A DNA stretch of 64,000 bases from an uncultured Acetatifactor sp. (GTDB lineage Bacteria; Bacillota; Clostridia; Lachnospirales; Lachnospiraceae): the NCBI GenBank assembly GCA_934402315.1, contig CAKRTS010000008.1:1-64000 (forward strand), read 5' to 3'. Both the position numbers and the translations under genes were made by a program. Below the pieces are notes generated by a model that searched no databases, was not told the origin of the DNA, and saw only the letters and a program-made list of their open reading frames with translations. Of this stretch, positions 44,780-53,919 are shown piece by piece. The stretch's first letter is position 1, and each line of letters opens with the position of its first letter.

Positions 44780-45463
44780 TTATTCAGCTTCCTTTAGCTT
44801 CGGCTTTCTGCCGCAGCACTTTGTCTCCGTGCAGAAACCGCTGACCTCACACTTCGGCACAAAATAATGCTCCACCAGATATTTCCATTCCTCTGAGTAC
44901 CCGCTCAGAGCCTTACACATGTCATTCATCAGTTGCCGGAATTCCCAGTAAGCCCTGCTGCACATTCTCTGGTGCGCCATATCGATCAGGTTGCGCAGGT
45001 TCGTCCGCAGAACCACCTTTGTCTCCATTCCCAGCGGGAGCAGCATTCCGACATCCTCCCTCGGCAGCTCCAGCTTCTCAAGCTCCTGCATGGCGGTCAG
45101 AATCGCATCCATTGCCTGACAATATATCTTCTCCGCCTGCCCGTCTGCCGCGATCTTCGGCGGTACAACATAGGGAAAGCCCTTCTGGTAGTTGATATAT
45201 CTGGTCGAAGCCTGCAGTCTCGTCGGAGAACCGCCGATATGCGTGTACAGTTCCCGGATGACTCTCGCCGAATATCCGTCGATAATCATGTAAACCTGCG
45301 GATACTCCCATGTTCTTCCATGCCCGGATTTCAGACAATCCATGCCACGCTTATAATTCTTCTCGGCATCCGCAATGTTGCCTCCCCAGCACACCCCTGC
45401 CTCTCTCCCGATCAGACTGATCGGGTCAACCGTTGTCTCACTCTGTATGATAATCTTACCCAT
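44780..45463 (-). CDS. thyX: FAD-dependent thymidylate synthase (ThyX family)
   Basis: This 227-residue flavoprotein would methylate dUMP with methylene-tetrahydrofolate and FAD. It has the ThyX order: SGHGRTWEYPQVYMII, then LYTHIGGSPTRLQASTRY, the hallmark with SxRY preserved, and RTNLRNLIDMAHQRMCSRAYWEFR near the end. The canonical RHR of the ThyX motif reads THI here. The C-terminus has a Cys cluster (CEVSGFC and KCC). GAGG precedes the start. The folA neighbour supports the call. Because of the altered motif, activity is probable rather than certain. Confidence 0.82.
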   Translation of the reverse strand: MGKIIIQSETTVDPISLIGREAGVCWGGNIADAEKNYKRGMDCLKSGHGRTWEYPQVYMIIDGYSARVIRELYTHIGGSPTRLQASTRYINYQKGFPYVVPPKIAADGQAEKIYCQAMDAILTAMQELEKLELPREDVGMLLPLGMETKVVLRTNLRNLIDMAHQRMCSRAYWEFRQLMNDMCKALSGYSEEWKYLVEHYFVPKCEVSGFCTETKCCGRKPKLKEAE

Positions 45464-45489
45464 TTCATTCCTCGTTTCTCTATTTCCAC

Positions 45490-47091
45490 CTATTGATATT
45501 TATCGCACAGCGAATTAATCTGATCCGCGAATTTCGCCGCCTCTTTATTCGGCATGCCGTCCTTCTTCTGTACAAGCGCCAGCAGTCTCTGAGCCGCTGC
45601 AAGCAGTCTCGCATAAACGCCGGTTGCAACCGCCGACTTTGCTTTCTTCTTCGTCGGAACAGGCTCCGTCTCATATTCCAGCTTACCGGAGGTCAGGTCA
45701 AACACGGTTCCGCTGTAAGGCGCATAGGCGCGCTGACCGTACTCTATCTTTAGGCACTCCGCAAAGCTCGCGCACACGCTGTCCTCTCCATGGACGACAA
45801 ACACCTTCTTCGGCTTCTCCTCAAAGCCGGAAATCCATTCGATCAGACCGTTTTTGTCCGCGTGTCCGCTCATGCCGGTAAGCTGTCTGATCTGTGCCCG
45901 GATCTGAATCGGCTCTCCGAACAGGCGAACCTCCTGCGCCCCCTCCACAATGCTTCTGCCGAGCGTTCCCACTGCCTGATAGCCTACAAACAATATCGTA
46001 CACTCCGGTCTCCAGAGGTTATGCTTGAGATGATGCCTGATACGGCCCGCCTCACACATGCCCGACGCAGAGATGATGACCTTGGGATCATCGTTAAAAT
46101 TGATCTCCTTCGATTCCTCACTGGTAATCGCCAGCTTCAGCCCAGAGAAAGCAATCGGGTTGATCCCCTCCCTGACAAGCTCCATTGCCTCCTCATCAAA
46201 GCATTCCCACCGGTTATCCTGAAAGATGCCTGTCGCCTCCACCGCAAGCGGGCTGTCGACATACACCGGGAAGTTCTCATGCCCCTCTACCAGCCGGTCT
46301 ACCTTGATCTTCCGCAGGAAATACAGCATTTCCTGCGTACGTCCGACCGCAAAGGACGGAATCACGACATTGCCGCCCCTGTCAAACGTCTCCTTAAGTA
46401 TTCCCGCCAGCTCCTTCACATAATCCGGCCTCTCCGCGCCGTGCAGCCTGTCTCCATAGGTGGACTCCATGACAACATAATCCGCCTGCTTTGTCAGAAT
46501 GGGATCTTTCAGCAGCGGCTGGTTCTTATTTCCGATGTCCCCGGAGAACACGACCTTCTTCGTCACACCGTTCTCCGTCAGCCACACCTCTATGCTTGCC
46601 GAGCCCAGAAGATGCCCGACATCCGTAAAGCGGATCTTTACCTCGTCGCAGACCTGAATCTCCTTTGCATAATGGCAGGGGACGATTCTCTTTATCAGTC
46701 CCTCCGCATCCTCCATTGTGTACAATGGTTCCGTCGCCGCAACAGACTCGCTGCGCTTCGCCTTTCTGTTCTTCCACTCAGACTCCATTGCCTGGATATG
46801 GGCGCAGTCACGAAGCATAATGCTGCAGAGATCAGCTGTCGCATCCGTCGCATAGACCTGTCCCCGGAAGCCCCTTGCATACAGAAGCGGCAGAAGTCCC
46901 GAATGGTCAACATGTGCATGTGTCAGAAAAACATAGTCGATCATTGACTCATTGACAGGCAGCGGAACATTTTCAAAAACATTGATCCCCTGCTCCATGC
47001 CGTAATCCACAAGAATGTGTTTGTCACCCACTTCGATATAGTGACAGCTTCCCGTCACCTCGTGATCCGCCCCGATAAAAATCAGTTTCAT
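45490..47091 (-). CDS. Beta-CASP metallo-beta-lactamase-fold RNA hydrolase
   Basis: This 533-residue protein of the CPSF-73/RNase J-like superfamily has the metal motif HAHVDH at residues 58-63. Later metal ligands are in DVGHLLGSASIEV and FSGDIG. The beta-CASP insert has STYGDRLH, PSFAVGRTQE and SASGMCEAGRI, and MSGHADKNGL supplies motif C. The C-terminal 60 residues are helical and charged. It probably processes or degrades RNA in the cytoplasm. GGAGGG precedes the ATG. It sits between the GGDEF gene and thyX with short gaps, so co-transcription is likely. Confidence 0.9.
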   Translation of the reverse strand: MKLIFIGADHEVTGSCHYIEVGDKHILVDYGMEQGINVFENVPLPVNESMIDYVFLTHAHVDHSGLLPLLYARGFRGQVYATDATADLCSIMLRDCAHIQAMESEWKNRKAKRSESVAATEPLYTMEDAEGLIKRIVPCHYAKEIQVCDEVKIRFTDVGHLLGSASIEVWLTENGVTKKVVFSGDIGNKNQPLLKDPILTKQADYVVMESTYGDRLHGAERPDYVKELAGILKETFDRGGNVVIPSFAVGRTQEMLYFLRKIKVDRLVEGHENFPVYVDSPLAVEATGIFQDNRWECFDEEAMELVREGINPIAFSGLKLAITSEESKEINFNDDPKVIISASGMCEAGRIRHHLKHNLWRPECTILFVGYQAVGTLGRSIVEGAQEVRLFGEPIQIRAQIRQLTGMSGHADKNGLIEWISGFEEKPKKVFVVHGEDSVCASFAECLKIEYGQRAYAPYSGTVFDLTSGKLEYETEPVPTKKKAKSAVATGVYARLLAAAQRLLALVQKKDGMPNKEAAKFADQINSLCDKYQ

Positions 47092-47103
47092 GCCTTGCCC
47101 TCC

Positions 47104-48699
47104 CTATACTACGCTGCAAAATCTCACGCAGCCCTTTTTTTCCTTCTTCTGAAAGTAGAGTGCCTCATCTGCAGCCGCCAGAAAATCCCACATTTTCTTC
47201 TGCTTATCCGGCACACCACAGGCAGCTCCGACTGTCACTGTCAGCACATCCGCCACCTGCGAATTCCTGTTTTCTATCCCCTTGCCGCGTACACACTGTG
47301 CAATCCTTTTGGCGTTGTCCGTGATCGTCTGTTCGTCCTGATCCATAGTAATCACGACAAACTCATCACCGCCGTACCTCGCCACAAAATCCCCCGGGAC
47401 GCATTCCCGTATGCTGTCTGCAACTGCCCGGATGCATTCATCCCCTCTGTTGTGTCCGTAGGCATCGTTCATCTGCTTAAAATAATCAATGTCCACAAAC
47501 AACACCCCCAGCTTCTTCTGCTGGCGTAACATCCGCTCAAATGCATCCTCCGCATAACGGTTCAGGCAGCCTCTGTTATGAACCCCGGAGAGCTCGTCGT
47601 GATCCGCCTGATACAGCAGCCTTGTGTTCTGCCGCTCCAGAAGCTGCTGCTCCTCCTCAATATGAAACAGCCTGTTTCTCATCTCCATCATGTTCAGGAT
47701 CTGTCCATACTCCTTGTTTTCATATCGTTCCTTTATTTTGAAAAAGACCCTGGCGCTGTTCTCATATTCCTCATCGCCCATGTCGGCTCCGCAGTATTCC
47801 AGCCGATAGGCCAGCATCTGCAGTAGAAAGCCTTCATTATTTTCAGATGCCGCCAGCGGTTCAATGAAATCAAGCACCCTGCTCAGATACGCATACTGCT
47901 TCATCAGTTTCAGGAGATCAAACAGATTCATAAAGCTATCCATATCTTCTGTTGCATTCTTCCGTCCCTCTGCCTCCTGCACTGCAATTTTAAGGCAATC
48001 CTCCGCGTCGTCCTGATCTCCCAGTTTAAAACAGAGCAGCGAAAAGAAGGTATAGGCGTTCAGCTTTGGAAACTGCGCCGAATGCTTTCCGCTCTCCATG
48101 GCATAAAGCTGCTTTGCCACACTGCACGCCTCCTCCAGCTTCCCAGCCATCGCAAGGCAATATCCGTACCCGGCAAGAATCAACATATAATTATGCATTC
48201 CGATTGCGGTGTCATTTTCGGATTTTTCGTATTCCTCCATGCCGATGCGGTAACACTCAAACGCCTTCTCATAGGCGCCGATACGGTAATACACATCCGC
48301 AAGGTTCGTGACAACCACCAGCTTGATAAAATGATTCTCATACTTTTCGGCATAGATCAAGGCTTTCTCATACTGCTCGGCTGCCAGCAGCAGATTGTTC
48401 TGTCCATGTGCGACAACGCCAAGCAGGTTATAGCATCTGGAAACGCTGTCCTCCCTGTCCGAGCCAATCAGGCAGCGGATGCTCTCGTTCAGATACCCGA
48501 GACATTCATCCTGCCTTCCGTTTCTCAGAAAATAGTACGCCATATAATAATTACAGCAGCCGTACAATCCCCTGTCCTTCTCTTCTGTAATATGTGACAG
48601 AGCATTCTGTATATCCTCCAGCTGTACTCCCGATGTGCTTGCGATCTTTTTCTCAATGATGTCTATCCAAACAGTCAGATCGCTATCCTTTTCCGCCAT
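47104..48699 (-). CDS. TPR-repeat diguanylate cyclase
   Basis: This 531-residue soluble protein has tetratricopeptide-like repeats to about residue 300 (YEKALIYAEKYENHFIKL, YEKAFECYRIGMEEYEK), a short coiled coil and a C-terminal GGDEF domain (HDELSGVHNRGCL, VDIDYFKQMNDAYGH, ARYGGDEFVV). At the inhibitory-site position the arginine is lost (VPGD instead of RxxD). It lacks membrane helices, so it is a cytoplasmic cyclic di-GMP synthase controlled through the repeats. I start at the ATG at 48699 with AGGCGG upstream; a GTG three codons earlier is the alternative. Confidence 0.9.
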   Translation of the reverse strand: MAEKDSDLTVWIDIIEKKIASTSGVQLEDIQNALSHITEEKDRGLYGCCNYYMAYYFLRNGRQDECLGYLNESIRCLIGSDREDSVSRCYNLLGVVAHGQNNLLLAAEQYEKALIYAEKYENHFIKLVVVTNLADVYYRIGAYEKAFECYRIGMEEYEKSENDTAIGMHNYMLILAGYGYCLAMAGKLEEACSVAKQLYAMESGKHSAQFPKLNAYTFFSLLCFKLGDQDDAEDCLKIAVQEAEGRKNATEDMDSFMNLFDLLKLMKQYAYLSRVLDFIEPLAASENNEGFLLQMLAYRLEYCGADMGDEEYENSARVFFKIKERYENKEYGQILNMMEMRNRLFHIEEEQQLLERQNTRLLYQADHDELSGVHNRGCLNRYAEDAFERMLRQQKKLGVLFVDIDYFKQMNDAYGHNRGDECIRAVADSIRECVPGDFVARYGGDEFVVITMDQDEQTITDNAKRIAQCVRGKGIENRNSQVADVLTVTVGAACGVPDKQKKMWDFLAAADEALYFQKKEKKGCVRFCSVV

Positions 48700-48747
48700 C
48701 TCTGTCACCCGCCTTTCCTACTTCTTTTGTATCATGCAACTATTTCC

Positions 48748-48776
48748 ATTTTATCTTCATACCCTGAGAATCGCAA
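48748..48776 (-). promoter_or_regulatory. Promoter of TPR-GGDEF gene
   Basis: Reverse-strand TTGCGA (48771-48776), 17-base spacer, TAAAAT (48748-48753). Confidence 0.6.
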
Positions 48777-48801
48777 GGAAAAAATTAAGAAATATCTCTG
48801 T

Positions 48802-48829
48802 TTGCAAAGACAGCTCCGGATGCTATAAT
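48802..48829 (+). promoter_or_regulatory. Promoter abutting acyltransferase start codon
   Basis: TTGCAA (48802-48807), 16 bases, TGC-TATAAT (48824-48829). The ATG begins six bases after the -10, so the expected transcription start coincides with the start codon. Confidence 0.6.
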
Positions 48830-48835
48830 GAAGAC

Positions 48836-49867
48836 ATGGACAGAGAGAATGACTTTTACGGGACAAAATTTAACAGTATTCAGGCGCTGCGCGGCATTGC
48901 CGCGCTTTTTGTAGTGCTGGAACATATCCGTTTTCTAAACTGCGGAGCCTTTGGCGTTGACATCTTTTTCTGCATCAGTGGATTTATGATCCTGTTTTCC
49001 ACCCAGAAAAGCACGGATCACTTCCTCTCCAAACGCCTCATCCGGATCGTGCCCTTCTACTGGCTGATGACGCTTGCAACCTATGCCTTTTTACTGCTCG
49101 CACCCGGGCTGTTCGCACAGACAAAGGCTGATCCGGTACTTCTGGCCAAGAGCCTGCTCTTCCTCCCTTTCGACATCGGCGGTGGGTTATTTCAGCCCCT
49201 GCTGCGGATCGGCTGGACAATCAATTGTGAGATCTTCTTTTATATTGTATTTTATATTTCATTTAAGATCAGCCATAAATACCGCGGACTGATCTGCAGC
49301 GGGCTGCTGCTGGCTGCTGTTCTGCTTGCGGCACTTTTCCCATCCGTTTCGCCGTTTTTAAGCTTTTACGGCGATCCCGTCATGCTGGATTTCATCTTCG
49401 GAATGATCGCACAGCATATCTGCCACCGGCTCTATACCCTGCATATGGCAGGAAGGCTTCCACGCCCCCTGCTGCCTCTTTCTTTTGCCACGGCAGTGCT
49501 TTGCTTTGGAGGACTTCTGATAACGAAACCGTATGCAGATGCGGTCGGCTTCCGCAGGCCACTGCTCTGGGGTCTCCCCTCGCTGGTCATCCTCCTGTGC
49601 TTCTTCCTGATCGGTCTGTACCGTGAAATGCCGGGAGCACTTATCCGTTTGGGAGACATCAGCTTTTCGCTGTATCTTCTGCACTATTACCCGGTTGTCT
49701 TCCTTGACCGAAAGGTATTTGACTGCAGTACCGCTTCCCCCCGCGCATTCTTAGGTGTCGCTGTCAGCTTTGCCGTCAGCACGCTTCTTGCGCTCCTCGG
49801 GTATGAAATCATTGAAAAACGGTTCTCCGGATGGCTGCGGCAAAAACTCATTAAGACACCCCGATAA
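48836..49867 (+). CDS. Acyltransferase family 3 membrane protein
   Basis: This 343-residue protein has about ten membrane helices. It opens with the family motif SIQALRGIAALFVVLEH (catalytic-type histidine) and has FGVDIFFCISGFMI, then RLIRIVPFYWL. Such enzymes O-acetylate surface sugars or peptidoglycan using acyl groups moved across the membrane. No ribosome site precedes the ATG at 48836. The only plausible promoter ends six bases before it, so translation may be leaderless. An in-frame open stretch upstream to 48635 is antisense to the TPR-GGDEF gene and not credible. Confidence 0.88.
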   Translation: MDRENDFYGTKFNSIQALRGIAALFVVLEHIRFLNCGAFGVDIFFCISGFMILFSTQKSTDHFLSKRLIRIVPFYWLMTLATYAFLLLAPGLFAQTKADPVLLAKSLLFLPFDIGGGLFQPLLRIGWTINCEIFFYIVFYISFKISHKYRGLICSGLLLAAVLLAALFPSVSPFLSFYGDPVMLDFIFGMIAQHICHRLYTLHMAGRLPRPLLPLSFATAVLCFGGLLITKPYADAVGFRRPLLWGLPSLVILLCFFLIGLYREMPGALIRLGDISFSLYLLHYYPVVFLDRKVFDCSTASPRAFLGVAVSFAVSTLLALLGYEIIEKRFSGWLRQKLIKTPR

Positions 49868-49882
49868 ATCGCTCGAATGTCC

Positions 49883-49911
49883 TTGCGAAGGACTATGAAA
49901 TATTATATGAT
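49883..49911 (+). promoter_or_regulatory. Malic enzyme promoter with palindrome
   Basis: TTGCGA (49883-49888), 17 bases, TATGAT (49906-49911). A perfect palindrome GTCCTT-GCG-AAGGAC (49879-49893) covers the -35 and could be an operator or the end-hairpin of the preceding gene. Confidence 0.6.
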
Positions 49912-49963
49912 GGTTGTAATTGTTTCAAGACAGACCGAATAAAACCAGAAAAGAGGTAATATC

Positions 49964-51115
49964 ATGACAACCAACGAAAAAGCACTGCTGATGCATGAAA
50001 AGTGGAACGGAAAGCTCGAGACGACCGCAAAGGCACCGGTAAAGAACCGCGAGGATCTCGCAATCGCCTATACCCCCGGCGTTGCAGAGCCCTGCAAGGT
50101 CATTGCCCAGGATAAAGAGGCGGCTTACAAATATACCATGAAGGCAAATACCGTCGCAGTCGTTTCCGACGGCAGTGCCGTTCTCGGTCTCGGAAATATC
50201 GGGCCTCATGCCGCAATGCCGGTCATGGAGGGAAAAGCGGTACTGTTCAAGGAGTTCGGCGGTGTCAACGCTGTACCGATCTGCCTCGACACTCAGGACA
50301 CCGAGGAGATCATCAAGGCTGTCACCTGGCTTGCCCCGGGCTTCGGCGGCATCAACCTCGAGGACATCAGCGCACCCAGATGCTTTGAAATCGAAGAAAG
50401 ACTCAAGGCAGCCCTTGATATTCCCGTCTTCCACGATGACCAGCACGGTACAGCCATTGTCGTGCTCGCCGGTATCATCAATGGTCTTAAGGTTGTTAAG
50501 AAGCGCAAGGAGGATTGTAAGGTCGTTGTCAACGGTGCCGGAAGCGCCGGTGTCGCCATCACAAAGCTGCTTCTGACCTACGGCTTCCCCAACATCGTCA
50601 TGTGCGACAAGGCGGGCATTGTATCGAAAGAAACCGAAGGGCTGAACTGGATGCAGCAGAAAATGACGGAGGTCACAAACCCGGACAACGAGACCGGTAC
50701 TCTCGCGGATGCCCTGAAGGGTGCGGATATTTTCGTCGGAGTCTCCGCTCCCAACATTGTGACTCCCGAAATGGTTGCCTCCATGAACCCTGACTCCATA
50801 TTGTTTGCCATGGCAAACCCGGTGCCCGAAATCATGCCTGATGTTGCAAAGGCGGCAGGCGCGCGTGTTGTCGGAACCGGAAGAAGCGATTTCCCGAATC
50901 AGGTAAACAACGTGGTTGCCTTCCCCGGAATTTTCAAGGGCGCTCTGGAGGGACGCGCCACACAGATCACAGAGGAAATGAAGCTGGCTGCCGCCGAAGC
51001 GATCGCCGGTCTTGTTCCCGAGAATGAGCTGAATGAGGACAACATTATGCCGGAAGCCTTCGACCCGAGAGTCGCTGAGCTTGTCGCAGAAGCTGTCAAA
51101 TCCCATATCCGCTAA
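49964..51115 (+). CDS. NAD(P)-dependent malic enzyme
   Basis: This 383-residue short-form malic enzyme decarboxylates malate to pyruvate. AYTPGVAEPCKVI includes the catalytic tyrosine region. KANTVAVVSDGSAVLGLGNIG and GFGGINLEDISAPRCFEIE hold the lysine and metal ligands. FHDDQHGTAIV and the nucleotide motif NGAGSAGVAI follow. It has no C-terminal phosphotransacetylase-like extension, unlike MaeB of enterobacteria. AGAGG precedes the ATG. The radical SAM gene follows after ten bases. Confidence 0.94.
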   Translation: MTTNEKALLMHEKWNGKLETTAKAPVKNREDLAIAYTPGVAEPCKVIAQDKEAAYKYTMKANTVAVVSDGSAVLGLGNIGPHAAMPVMEGKAVLFKEFGGVNAVPICLDTQDTEEIIKAVTWLAPGFGGINLEDISAPRCFEIEERLKAALDIPVFHDDQHGTAIVVLAGIINGLKVVKKRKEDCKVVVNGAGSAGVAITKLLLTYGFPNIVMCDKAGIVSKETEGLNWMQQKMTEVTNPDNETGTLADALKGADIFVGVSAPNIVTPEMVASMNPDSILFAMANPVPEIMPDVAKAAGARVVGTGRSDFPNQVNNVVAFPGIFKGALEGRATQITEEMKLAAAEAIAGLVPENELNEDNIMPEAFDPRVAELVAEAVKSHIR

Positions 51116-51125
51116 CGGAGGTTGT

Positions 51126-52058
51126 ATGTCACAGACGGACTGGCACGGCAAACCCTACTATTCTCTGGATGCCTGGTGCAAAAATACCTATCAGCATAAA
51201 TGCTATAAAGTGGCCCTGAATGCCCATATGAGCTGTCCCAACCGGGACGGCACGCTGGGCACTCGGGGCTGTATCTTCTGTAGCGAAGGCGGAAGCGGTG
51301 ACTTCGCAGGCGATCTTGAATCGGGAATCCGAAAGATTGCCGACAAGCTGCCGGATATGATCTCTCCCTGTATTATCGCCTATTTTCAGGCATACACGAA
51401 CACCTATGCTCCCCGCAGCTACCTTGAAAAAGTATACACGGAGGCGCTTTCTTTCCCTCTGGTGTGTGGCATTTCGATTGCCACACGCCCGGATTGCCTT
51501 CCCGATGAAGTGCTTGACCTGCTCTCCTCCTTAAAGGAACGCTTTCCCGATAAATTTATCTGGATAGAGCTCGGCCTGCAGACCATTCATCAGCGCACAG
51601 CGGACTTTATCCGCAGAGGCTATGAGCTTCCCTGCTTTGAAGCCGCCATGACCCATCTGAACGCGATCGGCATTCCCGTCATCGTACATGTCATTCTGGG
51701 ACTGCCCGACGAAACCAAAGCCCAGATGCTTGAGACCGTTCAATACCTGAATGCGTTTCATCCCTTCGGCATAAAGCTGCAGCTCTTACATGTACTGGAA
51801 AACACCGATCTGGCTGACTGCTACCGAAATGGGGATTTTGATGTACTTACCAAGGACGTCTACCTTGAGATCGTGACAGACTGTCTGGAGGTGCTTTCTC
51901 CCGATATTGTCGTACATCGTGTGACAGGGGATGGCCCGAAAAAGATACTGATCGCTCCGCAGTGGAGCGCCGACAAGCGCGATGTGCTCAACAGTCTGCA
52001 CGCGCTCATGAAAAAGAAAAATGCCCGTCAGGGCGATAGAATTGTGAGGAAATTATGA
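51126..52058 (+). CDS. Radical SAM protein, YhcC/TIGR01212 type
   Basis: This 310-residue radical SAM protein has its cluster cysteines in ALNAHMSCPNRDGT, then RGCIFC, the spaced CxnCxxC seen in the YhcC group related to Elp3. Later family blocks are IATRPDCLPDEVLDLL, IWIELGLQTIH, HVILGLPDET and KLQLLHVLENTDLA. The substrate is unknown. GGAGG precedes the ATG. The gene overlaps the DUF4364 gene by four bases (ATGA). Confidence 0.92.
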   Translation: MSQTDWHGKPYYSLDAWCKNTYQHKCYKVALNAHMSCPNRDGTLGTRGCIFCSEGGSGDFAGDLESGIRKIADKLPDMISPCIIAYFQAYTNTYAPRSYLEKVYTEALSFPLVCGISIATRPDCLPDEVLDLLSSLKERFPDKFIWIELGLQTIHQRTADFIRRGYELPCFEAAMTHLNAIGIPVIVHVILGLPDETKAQMLETVQYLNAFHPFGIKLQLLHVLENTDLADCYRNGDFDVLTKDVYLEIVTDCLEVLSPDIVVHRVTGDGPKKILIAPQWSADKRDVLNSLHALMKKKNARQGDRIVRKL

Positions 52059-52570
52059 TACAAGACCCTTTGACTCTCTATAAACTTATCGTACTCTACA
52101 TGCTGAACCGTGTCAGCTTTCCCATGACGACCGCCCAGGTCAGTGACTTTATCCTCGGCCGTGAATATACGAATTTTCTGACTCTCCAGCAGGTAATCAA
52201 CGAGCTGACCGATGCCAAAATGATCTCCTCCGAGACCATACGAAACCGCACTCATCTTGCAATCACCGGCGAGGGACGTGATACTCTCAATTTCTTCCAG
52301 AACCGTATCAGTGACGCCATCAAGCAGGAGATCAACACCTATTTCCGCGAAAATGAATTTTCTTTGCGCAATGAGGTCTCCGTGCTGGGCGACTATTATA
52401 AGTCCACCTCAGGCGAATACGAGGCGCATCTGGTTGCAAAGGACAGAGGCATCCGCGTAGTCGACATCACCCTGTCCGTTCCCGACGAGCCGACAGCCGC
52501 CGCAATCTGCGACAACTGGCAGAAGAAGAACCAGAATATTTACCAATATCTTATCCAACAGCTTTTCTAG
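52055..52570 (+). CDS. DUF4364 family protein
   Basis: This 171-residue protein has a winged-helix-like N-terminal half (LYKLIVLYMLNRVSFPMTTA, VSDFILGREYTNFLTLQQVI, then a wing HLAITGEGRDTL) and an alpha/beta C-terminal half. I recognise it as DUF4364, common in Clostridia, with a probable DNA- or partner-binding role that is not established. GAGGAAATT precedes the ATG. Its 3' end overlaps the rarA 3' end by four bases. Confidence 0.85.
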   Translation: MIQDPLTLYKLIVLYMLNRVSFPMTTAQVSDFILGREYTNFLTLQQVINELTDAKMISSETIRNRTHLAITGEGRDTLNFFQNRISDAIKQEINTYFRENEFSLRNEVSVLGDYYKSTSGEYEAHLVAKDRGIRVVDITLSVPDEPTAAAICDNWQKKNQNIYQYLIQQLF

Positions 52571-53904
52571 CTCTCCTGCTCTGCCTCGGATTTTATTCTC
52601 TTCATATGCTCTCTGATCTTTACCTCATAGCCATTTCCGGACGGCTTGTAAAATTCCTGTCCATCCAGCTCGTAAGGCAGATACTGCTGTCTCACATAAT
52701 GGTTAGGATAATCATGCGCATACTTATAGCCTGTACCGTGTCCCAATTTCGCCGCTCCTTTATAGTGTGCATCCTGCAGATGCGTCGGAATCGGCAGATT
52801 TCCTGTCCTTTCCACCGCCTGCATTGCACTGAAAATCGCCTCACAGCTTGCGTTGCTCTTCGGCGCACACGCCACATAAGCGGCAGCCTGCGCCAGAATG
52901 ATCTGTGCCTCCGGCATCCCGATGCGCTCCACCGCCATAGAGGCATTTGTCGCCACGACAAGCGCCTGCGGGTCTGCATTTCCCACATCCTCCGCCGCAC
53001 ATATCATAATACGTCTCGCAATGAACGCAACCTCTTCTCCGGCATAAAGCATTCTCGCCAGATAATACACCGCCGCATCCGGATCAGAGCCTCTCATGCT
53101 CTTGATAAACGCCGAAATCGTATCGTAATGGTTGTCACCGGTTTTGTCATAGCGGAGCGTTCTCTTCTGAATACACTCCTGCGCAACTTCCAGCGTAATG
53201 TGAATCTTGCCGTCGGAAGCGTTTCTCTCCGTCGTCATAACGCCAAGCTCAACCGCATTCAGGGCATGTCTTGCATCCCCGCCGGAAAGCTCTGCGAGGA
53301 AATCCACGGCGGCATCGTCGATCACCGCGTCATAAGCGCCCATGCCTCTGTCACTGTCATAGACCGCCTTCCTGATTAATTCCTTGATCGCCTCCGGCGG
53401 AATCGGCTTCAGTTCAAAGATGACCGAGCGGGAAATCAAAGCCCCGTTGACCTCAAAATACGGATTCTCCGTCGTCGCACCGATCAGAATCAGCGTGCCG
53501 TCCTCGACAAAGGGCAGCAGATAATCCTGCTGGCTCTTATTAAAGCGATGTATCTCGTCAATGAACAGGATCGTTCGCTTTCCGTACATCCCCTGTAAAT
53601 CCTTCGCCTTTGCGACGACCTCCTCCATGTCCTTTTTTCCGGCAACCGTCGCATTGATCTGGGTGAACTCCGCGCTTGTCGTATTCGCTATGACCTTTGC
53701 GAGTGTCGTTTTCCCTGTGCCGGGAGGTCCGTAAAAGATGATCGAGCTGATCTTGTCCGCCTTGATGGCGCGATACAGTAGCTTGTCCCTGCCTATGATG
53801 TGCTCCTGCCCGACCACCTCATCCAGCGTTCTCGGACGCATCCGCGCTGCAAGCGGCGCTTCCTTCTCCATATTGGTGCTGCGCATATATTCAAAAATGT
53901 CCAT
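52567..53904 (-). CDS. rarA: Replication-associated recombination protein RarA (MgsA)
   Basis: This 445-residue AAA+ ATPase related to clamp loaders has Walker A FYGPPGTGKTTLA near residue 58 and Walker B LFIDEIHRFNKSQQD. ATTENPYFEVN (sensor 1), SGGDARHALNAVE (sensor 2) and the C-terminal tetramerisation region with LYAGEEVAFIARRI follow. It acts at stalled replication forks. The NYN-domain gene lies upstream with a 15-base gap, so they are probably in one operon. Confidence 0.95.
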   Translation of the reverse strand: MDIFEYMRSTNMEKEAPLAARMRPRTLDEVVGQEHIIGRDKLLYRAIKADKISSIIFYGPPGTGKTTLAKVIANTTSAEFTQINATVAGKKDMEEVVAKAKDLQGMYGKRTILFIDEIHRFNKSQQDYLLPFVEDGTLILIGATTENPYFEVNGALISRSVIFELKPIPPEAIKELIRKAVYDSDRGMGAYDAVIDDAAVDFLAELSGGDARHALNAVELGVMTTERNASDGKIHITLEVAQECIQKRTLRYDKTGDNHYDTISAFIKSMRGSDPDAAVYYLARMLYAGEEVAFIARRIMICAAEDVGNADPQALVVATNASMAVERIGMPEAQIILAQAAAYVACAPKSNASCEAIFSAMQAVERTGNLPIPTHLQDAHYKGAAKLGHGTGYKYAHDYPNHYVRQQYLPYELDGQEFYKPSGNGYEVKIREHMKRIKSEAEQES

Positions 53905-53919
53905 GCCGTCTTCTCTCTG

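Noticed and set aside
45790..46947. Long open frame antisense to the beta-CASP hydrolase gene
   Set aside because: A shadow of a well-conserved metallo-hydrolase gene; composition is atypical for a protein and no start signals are present.
49925..51151. Long open frame antisense to the malic enzyme gene (about 408 codons)
   Set aside because: It mirrors the malic enzyme gene codon by codon, has no ribosome site or promoter, and its translation resembles no family. The malic enzyme reading is certain.
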